This document shows, one piece after another, positions 34,224 to 43,681 of a stretch of DNA of 64,000 nucleotides (the first letter of the stretch is position 1; each line of letters opens with the position of its first letter). Made by a program: the position numbers and the translations under genes. Source of the stretch: Halobacillus yeomjeoni (GTDB taxonomy: Bacteria; Bacillota; Bacilli; Bacillales; Halobacillaceae). The stretch lies in contig NZ_JAIVAI010000004.1 in NCBI RefSeq assembly GCF_020171525.1, positions 1-64,000 on the forward strand, in the 5' to 3' direction. A model generated the notes under the pieces. That model saw nothing but the letters and a program-made list of their open reading frames with translations, was not told where the DNA came from and did not search any database.

Positions 34224-35996
34224 ATGAATCATCAACCTATGCTGCCTTCATTATCTGATGAACCGCCAGCGCACGAAAATTGGGCCTTTGAAGTGAAGTA
34301 CGATGGTTTCAGGGCAATCCTGCATTGGGATGAACAAGGGATTTCCTTAACAAGTAGAAATGGGAAAGACCTATCCAATAACTTCCCAGAAATCATGGAC
34401 TTGAATAAAAACACTGCCCCACCCTTCTTCCCGCTTACCTTAGACGGAGAGCTGGTTATCCTCAACACCCCTTATCAAGCGAATTTCCAACTCATTCAAC
34501 AAAGAGGGCGTTTAAGAAGTTCAAACAAGATAGAAAAAATTGCACAAGAACGGCCTGCAACGTTTATGGCTTTTGATATTTTCAACTATATAAAGGATGA
34601 ATATAAATTAAGGAAGTCCAAGCTGAAAAATGTCGTAGATCAATTAGGGACAAACCGTATCAAATATGTAGAGTCCTTTAATAGCTACAATGAAGTGCAC
34701 CCTATCATCCAGCTGCATGCCAGTGAAGGTGTAGTCGCTAAGTCGTTATCCCACATATATAAGCCCGGAACCCGGACTAAGCATTGGCTGAAAATCAAAA
34801 ACTGGCGCACTCTCTCTGGTTTTTTGACCGAGTTCGATTCAAAGAATGGATATTATGAAATACGTGTGTTTGAAGAAAAGGAACAGGTTTCAATTGGAAA
34901 GTTCAAGCACGGGATGAACAAGGAGGAAGCACAAACATTAAAACGTTTTTTTATGGAGAATGGTGAGAGAAAGGGGGCGAAATGGCACCTTGAACCCAGT
35001 GTGTGTGTTGATGTCCATTGTTTACAATTGAATGATGGAGAGCTGAGAGAGCCGATGTTCAAACAATTCCGATTCGACTTATCCCCAGAATCCTGCACAA
35101 TAGAAAAAGTAGAATGGGACTTATCACTATTCCCCCCTGAAGTGGAAACGACGAATGACGGTAAAAGGTTATGGCCGGAACATACAAAGAAGGACTACCT
35201 TTTGTATTTGAGAGATATAGCTCCGTACATGCTGTCTTTTATGAAGGATAAAAAAGTTACCATCATCAGATATCCTGATGGCATACAAGAACAATCCTTT
35301 TTTCAAAAGCATGTGGCTGCTCATACCCCTGAATTTGTGGGAGGATGGAACGATCAAGGTGAAACTTACATTCAATGTAACACCCTATCCTCACTCCTTT
35401 GGTATGGAAATCAAGGAGCGCTTGAATACCACATTCCCTTCAACCGTGCAGGGTCCTCAGACCCTGATGAAATTGTTTTTGATTTAGACCCCCCTGACCA
35501 AAAGCAATTCCACACAGCCGTTCTTGCTGCTCAACTGATCAAATACTTAATGGATCAGCTTCACGTCGTTCCCTTTATCAAGACATCCGGAAAAAAAGGC
35601 ATGCAGGTCCACATTCCGATTGCAGAAGGCAGTATGAGCTATGAAGAAACACGACGTTTTACTGCAGCCATCACAAGCCTTTTAATTAAAGAAAAACCAG
35701 ATTACTTTACTGTAGAGAGGCTGAAGAAGAAAAGAGGGAATCGACTTTATTTGGACTATGTCCAACACGGAGAAAAGAAGACAATTATCGCTCCCTACTC
35801 GTCGCGGGCGACAAAGAAAGCGACTGTAGCAACACCTTTATACTGGTCCGAAATAAAACAAGGGTTAGACCCTGAAACATTCACATTAGAATCGATAAAA
35901 AAACGGATAGAAATGCTTGGATGCCCATTTTTTTCGTACGAAGAAGCACGAATGAAACAACCGATCTCAGAAATGAAAAGATTAATAAGTGAATAA
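34224..35996 (+). CDS. ATP-dependent DNA ligase LigD (ligase-polymerase)
   Basis: A 590-residue protein with an N-terminal ligase domain. The adenylated lysine is Lys25 in EVKYDGFRA, followed by the nucleotidyl-transfer motif DGELVIL. A C-terminal LigD-type primase-polymerase domain begins at about 300 (VTIIRYPDG, DPDEIVFDLDPP, KTSGKKGMQVHIPI). No nuclease domain is present, as in B. subtilis LigD (about 610 residues). It repairs double-strand breaks with Ku, particularly relevant in spores. GGAGGGGAG precedes the ATG. Confidence 0.95.
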   Translation: MNHQPMLPSLSDEPPAHENWAFEVKYDGFRAILHWDEQGISLTSRNGKDLSNNFPEIMDLNKNTAPPFFPLTLDGELVILNTPYQANFQLIQQRGRLRSSNKIEKIAQERPATFMAFDIFNYIKDEYKLRKSKLKNVVDQLGTNRIKYVESFNSYNEVHPIIQLHASEGVVAKSLSHIYKPGTRTKHWLKIKNWRTLSGFLTEFDSKNGYYEIRVFEEKEQVSIGKFKHGMNKEEAQTLKRFFMENGERKGAKWHLEPSVCVDVHCLQLNDGELREPMFKQFRFDLSPESCTIEKVEWDLSLFPPEVETTNDGKRLWPEHTKKDYLLYLRDIAPYMLSFMKDKKVTIIRYPDGIQEQSFFQKHVAAHTPEFVGGWNDQGETYIQCNTLSSLLWYGNQGALEYHIPFNRAGSSDPDEIVFDLDPPDQKQFHTAVLAAQLIKYLMDQLHVVPFIKTSGKKGMQVHIPIAEGSMSYEETRRFTAAITSLLIKEKPDYFTVERLKKKRGNRLYLDYVQHGEKKTIIAPYSSRATKKATVATPLYWSEIKQGLDPETFTLESIKKRIEMLGCPFFSYEEARMKQPISEMKRLISE

Positions 35997-36025
35997 AAAA
36001 CTGTCGAATATTGCCCGGGAAATGA

Positions 36026-36062
36026 AAAAGCAAAGCTCTGCATACAGCAGAGCTTTGCTTTT
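36026..36062. terminator. bidirectional terminator between ligD and the beta-oxidation operon
   Basis: Perfect 16-bp inverted repeat AAAAGCAAAGCTCTGC / GCAGAGCTTTGCTTTT with a 5-base loop and T-rich flanks on both strands. Confidence 0.92.
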
Positions 36063-36083
36063 GTTTGTCATGTTACTTTAAAA

Positions 36084-37640
36084 TCATTCCAAGATAGCAG
36101 CCGATTTTTCTCTAAGCTTGAATTTCTGAAGTTTGCCACTTGCATTTCTGGGTAATTCACTTACAAACTCATACCTTCTCGGTCTCTTATATCGAGCTAA
36201 CCGATTTTCTGAAGTACAAAATTCATCCAACTGTTTCTCATCTAAATGGTCATCTTTTTTAACAATGAAAGCGACCACTCTTTCTCCCCACAATTCATCC
36301 GGCTCTCCGATTACCGCGGCATCCATTACAGCAGGATGATCGAATAATACGTCCTCTACCTCTCTTGAATAAATATTTTCTCCACCGGAAATTATCATAT
36401 CTTTGACCCTGTCACTGACCCATAGATAGCCATCATCATCAAAAGAGCCGATATCACCGGTGTGGTACCATCCCTTATACAAGGCCTCCTCGGTAGCCTC
36501 GGGACGATTGTAATAGGCCTGCATCATACTCGGACCTCTTACAATGATTTCACCGGGTTCCCCCGGTTTGCACACTTCCTCTGGTTCGGATGGACCTCTC
36601 TCATTCGTCTTCACTACTCTTACATCGAAGTTAATCAATGGGCGTCCTGCAGACCCTGCTTTGGATTGTTGTTCATCTTCCATCAAAGCTGTAATAGCAG
36701 GCCCCATTTCAGTCATTCCATAGGCTTGTATCAACTGGACACCGAGGGCTTCATGAAGGCGCGTCGTCAAAGCTGGAGCCATCGGTGCTCCTCCATATAA
36801 CCCCTGCCTCAATGTGCGGAAATCTTCTTTACTGAAGTCTTCCTGCAGCATCATATTCCACATCGTCGGAGCAGCAAAGAAGCTCGTCACTTCTTCCTCT
36901 TTCACTGTTTCAATAACTTCAGCCGGATCGAAGTGATGCATGAACACATTGGCCGCTCCGACCATGACCCTGGGGAAGAATGTACAGTGGAGTTCAGCAC
37001 AATGGAAAATCGGAGCAACCGTCAACCCTCTGTCTTTATCCGTCAAACGAAGGGCAGCCGTCATCAAAAGTGCCTGGTCGACCATATCGCGGTGTGAATG
37101 AACCACCCCTTTAGGGAGTCCCGTCGTGCCTGAAGTGTACATGATGGCGTAAGGGTCATCTTCTTCTAAATGACACGAAGGTCTGTCTATGCTCACACCC
37201 TCGATCTGCTCATAGTATGAGAGAGCATATTCCATGTTCTGCTCATCAATGGACCAAAACTCAATATGTGGCATGGACTGGACAAGAGGCTGGACTTGTG
37301 AAGAGGTCGCCTTTTCAAATAACACTACCTTCGGATCGGCATCCTTCAATATGAACGACAATTCTTTAGACATTAATCTGAAATTGATCGGGTTAAAGAT
37401 GGCACCTATTTTCATACAAGCAAATAAAGACGTAGCAAATTCTGCGGTATTGAATAGTACTGTCGAGACTCGGTCACCTTTCCCTACGCCAGAGGCTTTC
37501 AAAGCATTCGCTAAACGATTGACTTCAATATCCCATTCCCTGTACGTCCATCGTGTGCCTAACCTTAAATCTACCAATCCTTCTTTCTCCGGGTACTTCG
37601 CTACCGTTTGTTCGAACATGCTCTTTAGTGTTGGTGCCAT
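36084..37640 (-). CDS. long-chain acyl-CoA synthetase (AMP-binding family)
   Basis: A 518-residue acyl-adenylate/CoA ligase. It contains the phosphate loop YTSGTTGLPKG near residue 185, QAYGMTEMGP, GWYHTGDIG, the hinge SDRVKDMIISGGENIY and a C-terminal lysine in NASGKLQK. It activates a fatty acid to its CoA ester at the expense of ATP. It is the last gene of a four-gene beta-oxidation operon. The ATG at 37640 is nine bases after AGGAG; the ATG two codons before is only three bases away and the longest frame starts at 37700. Confidence 0.9.
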   Translation of the reverse strand: MAPTLKSMFEQTVAKYPEKEGLVDLRLGTRWTYREWDIEVNRLANALKASGVGKGDRVSTVLFNTAEFATSLFACMKIGAIFNPINFRLMSKELSFILKDADPKVVLFEKATSSQVQPLVQSMPHIEFWSIDEQNMEYALSYYEQIEGVSIDRPSCHLEEDDPYAIMYTSGTTGLPKGVVHSHRDMVDQALLMTAALRLTDKDRGLTVAPIFHCAELHCTFFPRVMVGAANVFMHHFDPAEVIETVKEEEVTSFFAAPTMWNMMLQEDFSKEDFRTLRQGLYGGAPMAPALTTRLHEALGVQLIQAYGMTEMGPAITALMEDEQQSKAGSAGRPLINFDVRVVKTNERGPSEPEEVCKPGEPGEIIVRGPSMMQAYYNRPEATEEALYKGWYHTGDIGSFDDDGYLWVSDRVKDMIISGGENIYSREVEDVLFDHPAVMDAAVIGEPDELWGERVVAFIVKKDDHLDEKQLDEFCTSENRLARYKRPRRYEFVSELPRNASGKLQKFKLREKSAAILE

Positions 37641-37700
37641 TTTCATCGACTCCTCTGTATGATTTTTTTCACACAAAACAAGGCCTGCCTCACTCACCAC

Positions 37701-38468
37701 TCACTTCGGCTGCATTCGTATCGCTCCGTCTAGACGGATCACCTCCCCATTCAACATCGAATTCTCCAAAATACTAAGGACCAATTGAGCAAATTCATAA
37801 GGTTTTCCAAGTCTCGGTGGAAATGGTGTCATTGCGCCTAAAGATTCTCTTGCAGGTTCTGGGAGCTGCTCGAACATCGGAGTTTCAAACAAACCAGGAG
37901 CGATTGCCATCACTCGAATTCCATAAGACGCTAACTCTCGTGCCAGCGGCATAGTCATACTTGCAACGCCACCTTTTGAAGCACTGTACGCAGCTTGGCC
38001 GATTTGTCCTTCGAATGCTGCTATAGAAGAAGTGTTAACGATCACTCCTCGCTCTCCCTCTTCATTCAAACGATTATTTTTCATAAATTCAGTGGCCAGA
38101 CGCACGACATTAAATGTACCTATTAAATTCACTTCAATGACCTTCGAGAAGGATCCGACATCATGAACTCCTTCTTTGCCGATCACCTTCCTACCGATGA
38201 CTATGCCGGCACAATTCACTACTACATTCACATGACCAAAAGCGACAACGCTTTCCTCTAACATTTTCTTAATGCTGCTTTCATCAGTAACATCCACTTC
38301 AGAATAAATGGCAGAAGCTCCTAATTCTCTTGCCAGCTTTTCTCCTTTTCCGCGATCACGATCTGCGATAACCGCGCTTCCACCATTACGGACGATTTTT
38401 CTTACCGTTGCTTCTCCAAGCCCTGATGCTCCACCAGTAACGACAGCCACTACTTCTTTTGCATCCAC
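37701..38468 (-). CDS. short-chain dehydrogenase, probable 3-hydroxyacyl-CoA dehydrogenase
   Basis: A 255-residue SDR enzyme. The cofactor motif TGGASGLG is at residues 11-18, with NCAG, then the catalytic Ser in [10 protein letters not shown] and YSASKGG with Tyr and Lys. It is similar to the HSD17B10-type 3-hydroxyacyl-CoA dehydrogenases, and its position between a thiolase and an acyl-CoA ligase supports that role. The start is GTG at 38468, eight bases after GGAGG, only 3 bases after the thiolase stop. Confidence 0.88.
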   Translation of the reverse strand: MDAKEVVAVVTGGASGLGEATVRKIVRNGGSAVIADRDRGKGEKLARELGASAIYSEVDVTDESSIKKMLEESVVAFGHVNVVVNCAGIVIGRKVIGKEGVHDVGSFSKVIEVNLIGTFNVVRLATEFMKNNRLNEEGERGVIVNTSSIAAFEGQIGQAAYSASKGGVASMTMPLARELASYGIRVMAIAPGLFETPMFEQLPEPARESLGAMTPFPPRLGKPYEFAQLVLSILENSMLNGEVIRLDGAIRMQPK

Positions 38469-38471
38469 CCA

Positions 38472-39626
38472 TTACGCCTCCAATCGTTCGATGATTGTTG
38501 CATTTGCCATACCTAAACCTTCGCAGACAGCCTGCAGTCCGTATCGACCACCTGTCCGTTCAAGTTCATGCATTAAGGTCGTCATCAATTTTGCACCTGT
38601 GGCTCCAAGTGGGTGCCCCAAAGCAATGGCCCCTCCATTGACATTCAGCTTTGAGTGGTCCACACCCGTCTCTTTCATCCAAAATAAAGGAACAGATGCA
38701 AAGGCTTCATTCACTTCGAACAAATCAATTTCTTCTATACTAAGTCCAGCTTTTTGTAATGCTTTATAGGTAGCTGGTAAAGGACCAGTCAACATGAGAG
38801 TCGGATCCGACCCTACAACAGCACGAGAAACGACTCTAAATCTAGGCTTCAAACCGAGAGCTTCTGATTTTTTACCTGACATCATAAGTACTGCGGCAGC
38901 ACCATCACTGATTTGACTCGCATTTCCGGCTGTGATTTTACCGTCTTCTTTAAATACCGGTTTCAACTTGTCCAACGCTTCTAATGTCGTTTCAGGCCGT
39001 GGACCTTCGTCTGCCTTCATAAGAGTCGGGCTGCCCTCCTCATCCCTGACCTCTAATGACATCACTTCCCGGTCAAAGCGTCCTTCTTTCATAGCAGTTA
39101 CCGCACGTTTATGACTTTCGACAGCATACTGATCCAGTTCTGTTTTATCCAAATTCCATTGATCAGCGATACGCTCAGCTGAAACGCCTTGATTAATCAT
39201 TTCGTACTGACTGGTCAATTTATCACTATATGCGGTTCCTTTCATGTTTGAAAACATCGGCGTTCGGGACATGCTCTCCACCCCTCCCGCAACAACAACA
39301 TCCATATCTCCGCATGCGATCGCCTGGGAAGCAAAATGAACCGCCTGCTGGCTTGATCCACACTGACGATCTATCGTAACTCCAGGGACTTCAATCGGAA
39401 ATCCCGCGATCAAAGCAGCTATCCTTGCAATATCCCCGGCTTGTTCTCCAACCTGCGTCACACACCCTGCTATTACATCTTCTATATGACTCGCCTGGAT
39501 ACCGGACCTCGAAACCAATTCTTCAAATACAAGAGCTAATAATTCATCCGGCCTTTTACCGCTGAGAAGACCATTTCTCTTCCCGACGGGTGTACGAACC
39601 GCCTCTACTATTACAACTTCATTCAT
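38472..39626 (-). CDS. acetyl-CoA acyltransferase (thiolase)
   Basis: A 384-residue thiolase. The acyl-binding cysteine is Cys89 in DRQCGSSQQA, with NEAFA, the GGAIALGHPLGATGA histidine region and the second cysteine in CEGLGMA. It cleaves 3-ketoacyl-CoA in the last step of beta-oxidation. AGGAGG lies eight bases before the ATG, and the gene starts 11 bases after the acyl-CoA dehydrogenase stop. Confidence 0.93.
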   Translation of the reverse strand: MNEVVIVEAVRTPVGKRNGLLSGKRPDELLALVFEELVSRSGIQASHIEDVIAGCVTQVGEQAGDIARIAALIAGFPIEVPGVTIDRQCGSSQQAVHFASQAIACGDMDVVVAGGVESMSRTPMFSNMKGTAYSDKLTSQYEMINQGVSAERIADQWNLDKTELDQYAVESHKRAVTAMKEGRFDREVMSLEVRDEEGSPTLMKADEGPRPETTLEALDKLKPVFKEDGKITAGNASQISDGAAAVLMMSGKKSEALGLKPRFRVVSRAVVGSDPTLMLTGPLPATYKALQKAGLSIEEIDLFEVNEAFASVPLFWMKETGVDHSKLNVNGGAIALGHPLGATGAKLMTTLMHELERTGGRYGLQAVCEGLGMANATIIERLEA

Positions 39627-39637
39627 CTATATACCTC

Positions 39638-40786
39638 CTAAGACAATCCCATTTTCTTAGCTATAATCGACTTCATAATTTCATTCGAACCTGCATAGAT
39701 AGCCGTGACAGGAGCATCACGAAAACGTCTGGCAATCTCATACTCTTCCATATATCCGTACCCTCCATGGAACTGCATGCATTGCAGCGCTACTTTTTTG
39801 ACTAGATCTGTGGTCCACCACTTAGCCATGGAAACCTCGGTGACCACATCCTCCCCCTTCATATGAGCGTGGATGGTCTGATCCAAAAACACACGCCCGA
39901 TCCGGACTTCTGTTAACAACTCTGCAAGTTTAAACTGGGTATTCTGAAATGAACTAATGGATTGTCCAAAAGCTTCTCTGTTTTTGACATATTCAATCGT
40001 CAAATCCAACATCGTTTCACATGCTGTTACAGCTCCGATTCCTACAATCAAGCGTTCCTGTTGGAGTTGATTCATCAGATAATAAAACCCTTTCCCTTCT
40101 TCTCCAAGTAGATTTTCTGCCGGTACCACTGCATCATCAAAAATCAATTCCGACGTATCTTGACTATGGAGACCTACCTTATCGAGCTTCTTACCTCGTG
40201 AAAAACCGGGAGTATCCTTTTCAACTACCAACAAGCTTATCCCTTTGTGCGCGGGTTGAGCATGAGGATCTGTCTTGCAGACCACGACAATCAAATCAGA
40301 TTGTATTCCATTCGTAATAAATGTCTTTTCTCCATTCAATATGTAATGATCCCCGTTCTTCTTTGCAGTCGTTCGAATCCCTGCTAAATCTGACCCTGCC
40401 CCCGGTTCTGTCATGGCAATCGATGTGATTACATCTCCTGTCGTACATTTAGGCAGCCAGCGCTTTCTCTGTTCTTCAGTGCCATATTCATATAAGTAAG
40501 GAACGACAATATCATTATGGAGACCTATACCGATCAAACCCGTCCCCACTTTTTCAAGCTCTTCATTGATTACAACAGAATACCCGAAATCCGCCTGAAA
40601 TCCACCATACTTTTCCTCGAGCCAAGGACATAGGTACCCTTCTTCTCCAAGCTTTTTCCAAAAAGATCGGGGGACAAGACCGTCCCTCTCCCACTTAGTG
40701 AAGTGAGGATATGCTTCTTTTTCTAACAACCGTTTCAATGACTGCCTTAAAATATCATGTTCTTCCTTTATGTATGGTGGTTTCAT
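39638..40786 (-). CDS. acyl-CoA dehydrogenase
   Basis: A 382-residue FAD enzyme, first gene of the operon. It contains the signature IAMTEPGAGSDLAG, a second signature QFHGGYGYMEEYEIARRFRDA, and the FAD-binding segments of the family. It introduces the alpha-beta double bond in acyl-CoA. AGGAGG precedes the ATG. The 230-base upstream region (40787-41016) should carry the promoter; no regulator site was recognised. Confidence 0.93.
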   Translation of the reverse strand: MKPPYIKEEHDILRQSLKRLLEKEAYPHFTKWERDGLVPRSFWKKLGEEGYLCPWLEEKYGGFQADFGYSVVINEELEKVGTGLIGIGLHNDIVVPYLYEYGTEEQRKRWLPKCTTGDVITSIAMTEPGAGSDLAGIRTTAKKNGDHYILNGEKTFITNGIQSDLIVVVCKTDPHAQPAHKGISLLVVEKDTPGFSRGKKLDKVGLHSQDTSELIFDDAVVPAENLLGEEGKGFYYLMNQLQQERLIVGIGAVTACETMLDLTIEYVKNREAFGQSISSFQNTQFKLAELLTEVRIGRVFLDQTIHAHMKGEDVVTEVSMAKWWTTDLVKKVALQCMQFHGGYGYMEEYEIARRFRDAPVTAIYAGSNEIMKSIIAKKMGLS

Positions 40787-40976
40787 TCCAACCTCCTGTT
40801 ATTGAATATTCTGAAAAAACAAACACATTGGTATAATTTCTCTTTTTTCATTGAAATTCCTTCCTTTTAAATAGAACGCTTTCATTTTTTATATAGTTTA
40901 GCTACAAAATCTGATGACAACTGATTAAAAAAGGTTATAATGTGTGCGTGCTTGAGGCTTCGAAAAATTGAACATG

Positions 40977-41010
40977 AAAAAATCCCCTCCACTTATGGAA
41001 AGGGATTTTT
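40977..41010 (-). terminator. terminator of the HAD phosphatase gene
   Basis: Inverted repeat AAAAATCCC / GGGATTTTT with additional imperfect inner pairing, followed by T on the minus strand, just after the stop at 41017. Confidence 0.8.
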
Positions 41011-41016
41011 ATTCAG

Positions 41017-41763
41017 TCACTGTTCGTCTAACACTTTATTGATTGCATGTGCAACTCCATCTTCATTATTTGATAAAGTTACCCAGTCCGCCTCTTCTTT
41101 CACCTTATCTTGAGCATTGTCCATGGCAACACCGAATCCAGCTTCATGAATCATCGCTATATCATTCATACTATCTCCCACAGCCATGATTTCTTCCATT
41201 GAAAGGTTCAAATGTTCACAAACCTTCATTAACGCTGCTGCCTTATTTACACCAGTGGGATTGATTTCAATATTTGTAGGACTGGAATTGGTAACTTCCA
41301 ATGCTTCATTGTTATTGACTTCATTGAGAATGACTTGACGAACTTCCTCATCTTCAATATCAAAGCCGAATTTCAACCAAGTATACTCATCTAATTCTCT
41401 ATCAAATGGATTGTGAGTATTGAAAATTCCTTCTACTGTAGAAGACCAGAAATAGAGACCGTGTTCCTCTTTCAATTCCCACAAACGACGTACTTCATCA
41501 CGGGCCAATTCGTTTCTTTCTACCAATTGATAATCCTTATCGTAAATTTCACCGCCATTGATCGTGATGATATAGGAAGATCTTCCGAGGGAATCAGCGA
41601 TATCCCTGCACCTAGACAAAGAACGTCCTGTACTCAATACAACATGAATCCCCTGGTCTTTTGCCCTTTTGATAGCTTGTCTGTTTTTTTCTGAAACTTG
41701 ATGATCAGAGTTTAATAATGTGCCATCCATATCTAAAGCAATCAATCTTATGTTTCTTTTCAT
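41017..41763 (-). CDS. Cof-type HAD-superfamily hydrolase
   Basis: A 248-residue phosphatase of the Cof/YkrA group. Motif I is DMDGT at 11-15, motif II STGR, motif III Lys in NPTGVNKAAALM and motif IV VGDSMNDIAMI. It dephosphorylates small molecules such as sugar phosphates or FMN; the substrate is not predictable. The ATG at 41763 is preferred; a GTG three codons upstream lies too near the AGAGGA site. Confidence 0.9.
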   Translation of the reverse strand: MKRNIRLIALDMDGTLLNSDHQVSEKNRQAIKRAKDQGIHVVLSTGRSLSRCRDIADSLGRSSYIITINGGEIYDKDYQLVERNELARDEVRRLWELKEEHGLYFWSSTVEGIFNTHNPFDRELDEYTWLKFGFDIEDEEVRQVILNEVNNNEALEVTNSSPTNIEINPTGVNKAAALMKVCEHLNLSMEEIMAVGDSMNDIAMIHEAGFGVAMDNAQDKVKEEADWVTLSNNEDGVAHAINKVLDEQ

Positions 41764-41911
41764 TATATTCACGTCCTCTCATATCTCCATCTCATTTTAA
41801 TATAAGCCTCCCCCATCATACAACAAACAGAGTAGTTTATGGAATTCAATGATTACTGCGATACGAAGCCGGGTATATTATTTTCGAACCCAACCTTTAA
41901 GGAGGATGATT

Positions 41912-42295
41912 ATGTTTGACTATACCGTTGAAACAGGAAAAAATGTTGATGAAGCTGTTGAAAGTCTAGAAGCGAACTTGATGGAGGAAAAATTCGGAGT
42001 GCTTTGGGCGTTCGACATCAAAGACAAGCTGCACGAAAAAGGACTGGAATTTGATAAAGACTTTAAAGTTCTCGAAGTTTGCAACCCGAAAGAAGCTCAG
42101 CGTGTCTTGAACGAAAATACATTAGCAGGATATTTCCTTCCTTGTAAAATTGTCGTATATAACGACGATGGAACGACAAAAATCGGTATGCCAAAACCCA
42201 CTTCCTTAATTCAGATGGTAGAAGATGAAAATATCCAGGATATTGCCAAAGATATTGAGCACCGCTTAATTCAATGTATTGACCAAAGTGTTTAA
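41912..42295 (+). CDS. DUF302 family protein
   Basis: A 127-residue protein of the DUF302 family (FDYTVETGKNVDEAVESLEANL, FGVLWAFDIKDKL, EVCNPKEAQRVL, LPCKIVVYNDDG). The function is unknown; such genes are often found next to sulfur-transfer or metal-stress genes, as here just upstream of the persulfide operon. AAGGAGG lies seven bases before the ATG at 41912, and the gene has its own terminator. Confidence 0.88.
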   Translation: MFDYTVETGKNVDEAVESLEANLMEEKFGVLWAFDIKDKLHEKGLEFDKDFKVLEVCNPKEAQRVLNENTLAGYFLPCKIVVYNDDGTTKIGMPKPTSLIQMVEDENIQDIAKDIEHRLIQCIDQSV

Positions 42296-42298
42296 ACG

Positions 42299-42330
42299 AA
42301 GGGTGTAGGCATACTCTGCTTACACCTTTT
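42299..42330 (+). terminator. terminator of the DUF302 gene
   Basis: Imperfect inverted repeat AAGGGTGTA-GGC / GCT-TACACCTTTT directly after the stop codon, ending in TTTT. Confidence 0.7.
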
Positions 42331-42431
42331 CAACGAAAAAATACATACCCCTCCCCCTATGAATTTCGTTCACAAATTATATACGTCACGTAAGGGCTGT
42401 TATTAAGCTGAAATTTTTTTGTGTTCAGCTG

Positions 42432-42460
42432 TTGACAAAATACCTATAGGGGTATATTAT
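42432..42460 (+). promoter_or_regulatory. promoter of the cstR-yrk operon with CstR-type operator
   Basis: -35 TTGACA (42432-42437) and -10 TATTAT (42455-42460) are separated by 17 bases. The spacer holds the near-palindrome TACCTATAGGGGTA (42441-42454), which resembles CsoR/CstR family operators. Binding of the adjacent repressor here would block RNA polymerase, so autoregulation is likely. Confidence 0.75.
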
Positions 42461-42513
42461 ATTCCATGTACTGTTCAATACAGACCAAAAACTCCACAAA
42501 GGGAGGTTCTAAC

Positions 42514-42771
42514 ATGGAATACAATGACGCGATGAAAAATAGAGTCAAGCGTTTAGAAGGTCAGCTTCGAGGAGTGCTGAAGATGATGGAAGAAGGTAAA
42601 GACTGTAAAGATGTCATCACTCAGCTATCGGCATCAAGAAGTGCGATTGACCGGACAATTGGTCTTGTGGTAAGCTCCAACCTTGTGGAGTGTATTCAAG
42701 ATGAAGAAGATGGCCGCACAAAAGAAGAGTCGATCAATGAGGCTGTCCAACTGCTCGTCAAAAGCAGATAA
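42514..42771 (+). CDS. cstR: CstR-like persulfide-sensing repressor (CsoR family)
   Basis: An 85-residue all-helical CsoR-family repressor. Cys31 and Cys60 are present, the same numbering as in Staphylococcus aureus CstR. The copper-binding His four residues before the second cysteine is Asn56, which argues against copper sensing and for the persulfide-sensing CstR type. It corresponds in position to B. subtilis yrkD. The ATG at 42514 follows GGGAGG; the frame upstream to 42466 covers the promoter region and is rejected. Operator-like boxes lie before this gene and before the next. Confidence 0.9.
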   Translation: MEYNDAMKNRVKRLEGQLRGVLKMMEEGKDCKDVITQLSASRSAIDRTIGLVVSSNLVECIQDEEDGRTKEESINEAVQLLVKSR

Positions 42772-42781
42772 ATTTTTTTAG

Positions 42782-42808
42782 TTGACTATATACCCCTACG
42801 TGTATAAG
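42782..42808 (+). promoter_or_regulatory. second CstR-type operator and possible promoter before yrkE
   Basis: TTGACT (42782-42787) could be a -35 element; TATAAG (42803-42808) or TATAAT (42809-42814) could be the -10, neither at ideal spacing. Between them lies TACCCCTACGTGTA (42791-42804), similar in length and ends to the operator before cstR. Confidence 0.6.
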
Positions 42809-42844
42809 TATAATAAATAACAAATGTTATCGAGGAGGATGAAT

Positions 42845-43324
42845 ATGTCTGAAACAAAAAAGACAAACATCGTATTATTCAGCGGAGACTATGACAAAGC
42901 AATGGCTGCTTATATCATTGCGAACGGAGCAGCAGCCTATGACCATGAAGTAACTATTTTTCACACTTTCTGGGGACTGAACGCATTAAGAAAAGATGAG
43001 CAGGTCCCAGTCAAAAAGAACTTCATTGAAAAAATGTTTGGCAAAATGATGCCAAGAGGCGCAGACAAAATGGGAATTTCTAAAATGAACTTTGCTGGCT
43101 TCGGTCCAAAAATGATTAAGAATGTAATCAAAAAGCACAATGCTATGCCACTGCCTGATTTAGTAGAAATGGCGCAGGAACAAGATGTTAAATTGGTTGC
43201 ATGCACAATGACAATGGACCTTCTTGGTCTTCACAAAGAAGAATTATTAGACGAAATTGAATACGCAGGCGTTGCCGCATATATCGGAGATTCTGAAGAC
43301 GGCAATGTAAACCTGTTCATTTAA
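42845..43324 (+). CDS. DsrE/DsrF-like sulfur carrier protein (YrkE-like)
   Basis: A 159-residue protein of the DsrE/F family. A short N-terminal Rossmann-like start (NIVLFSGDYDKAMAAYIIANGA) is followed by a conserved cysteine in VACTMTMDLLG, the presumed sulfur acceptor. It would relay sulfane sulfur between rhodanese and TusA proteins in the cytoplasm. Size and gene order match B. subtilis yrkE. GAGGAGG lies seven bases before the ATG at 42845. Confidence 0.88.
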   Translation: MSETKKTNIVLFSGDYDKAMAAYIIANGAAAYDHEVTIFHTFWGLNALRKDEQVPVKKNFIEKMFGKMMPRGADKMGISKMNFAGFGPKMIKNVIKKHNAMPLPDLVEMAQEQDVKLVACTMTMDLLGLHKEELLDEIEYAGVAAYIGDSEDGNVNLFI

Positions 43325-43340
43325 TAAGGAGGTCATTCTA

Positions 43341-43637
43341 ATGAAAACTATGACAGCGAATGAAGTAAAAGAATTATTGCAGAATGAAGAGAGACTGAAT
43401 ATTGTTGATGTAAGAGAAGATGATGAAGTAGCAGCTGGAATGATCCCTGGTGCAAAGCATATTCCATTAGGGTCTATCGAAGAACGTTCCAATGAATTAG
43501 ATTCATCCAAAGAGTATATCATGGTTTGCCGCTCTGGCGGACGCAGTGGCCGTGCCTCTGAAATCCTTGAAGGAAAAGGATTCGACGTCATTAACATGGA
43601 AGGCGGAATGATGAGCTGGGACGGACCAACTAAATAA
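43341..43637 (+). CDS. single-domain rhodanese sulfurtransferase
   Basis: A 98-residue rhodanese. The active-site loop CRSGGRSG starts at Cys63, and DVRE and the GGMMSW end match the single-domain family. It carries sulfane sulfur as a cysteine persulfide. It is the third gene of the operon, 16 bases after the DsrE-like gene, with AAGGAGG upstream. Confidence 0.92.
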   Translation: MKTMTANEVKELLQNEERLNIVDVREDDEVAAGMIPGAKHIPLGSIEERSNELDSSKEYIMVCRSGGRSGRASEILEGKGFDVINMEGGMMSWDGPTK

Positions 43638-43681
43638 TTACACTCACTACCATACCCGCCTGGGTTATAGGAGGATGAAAA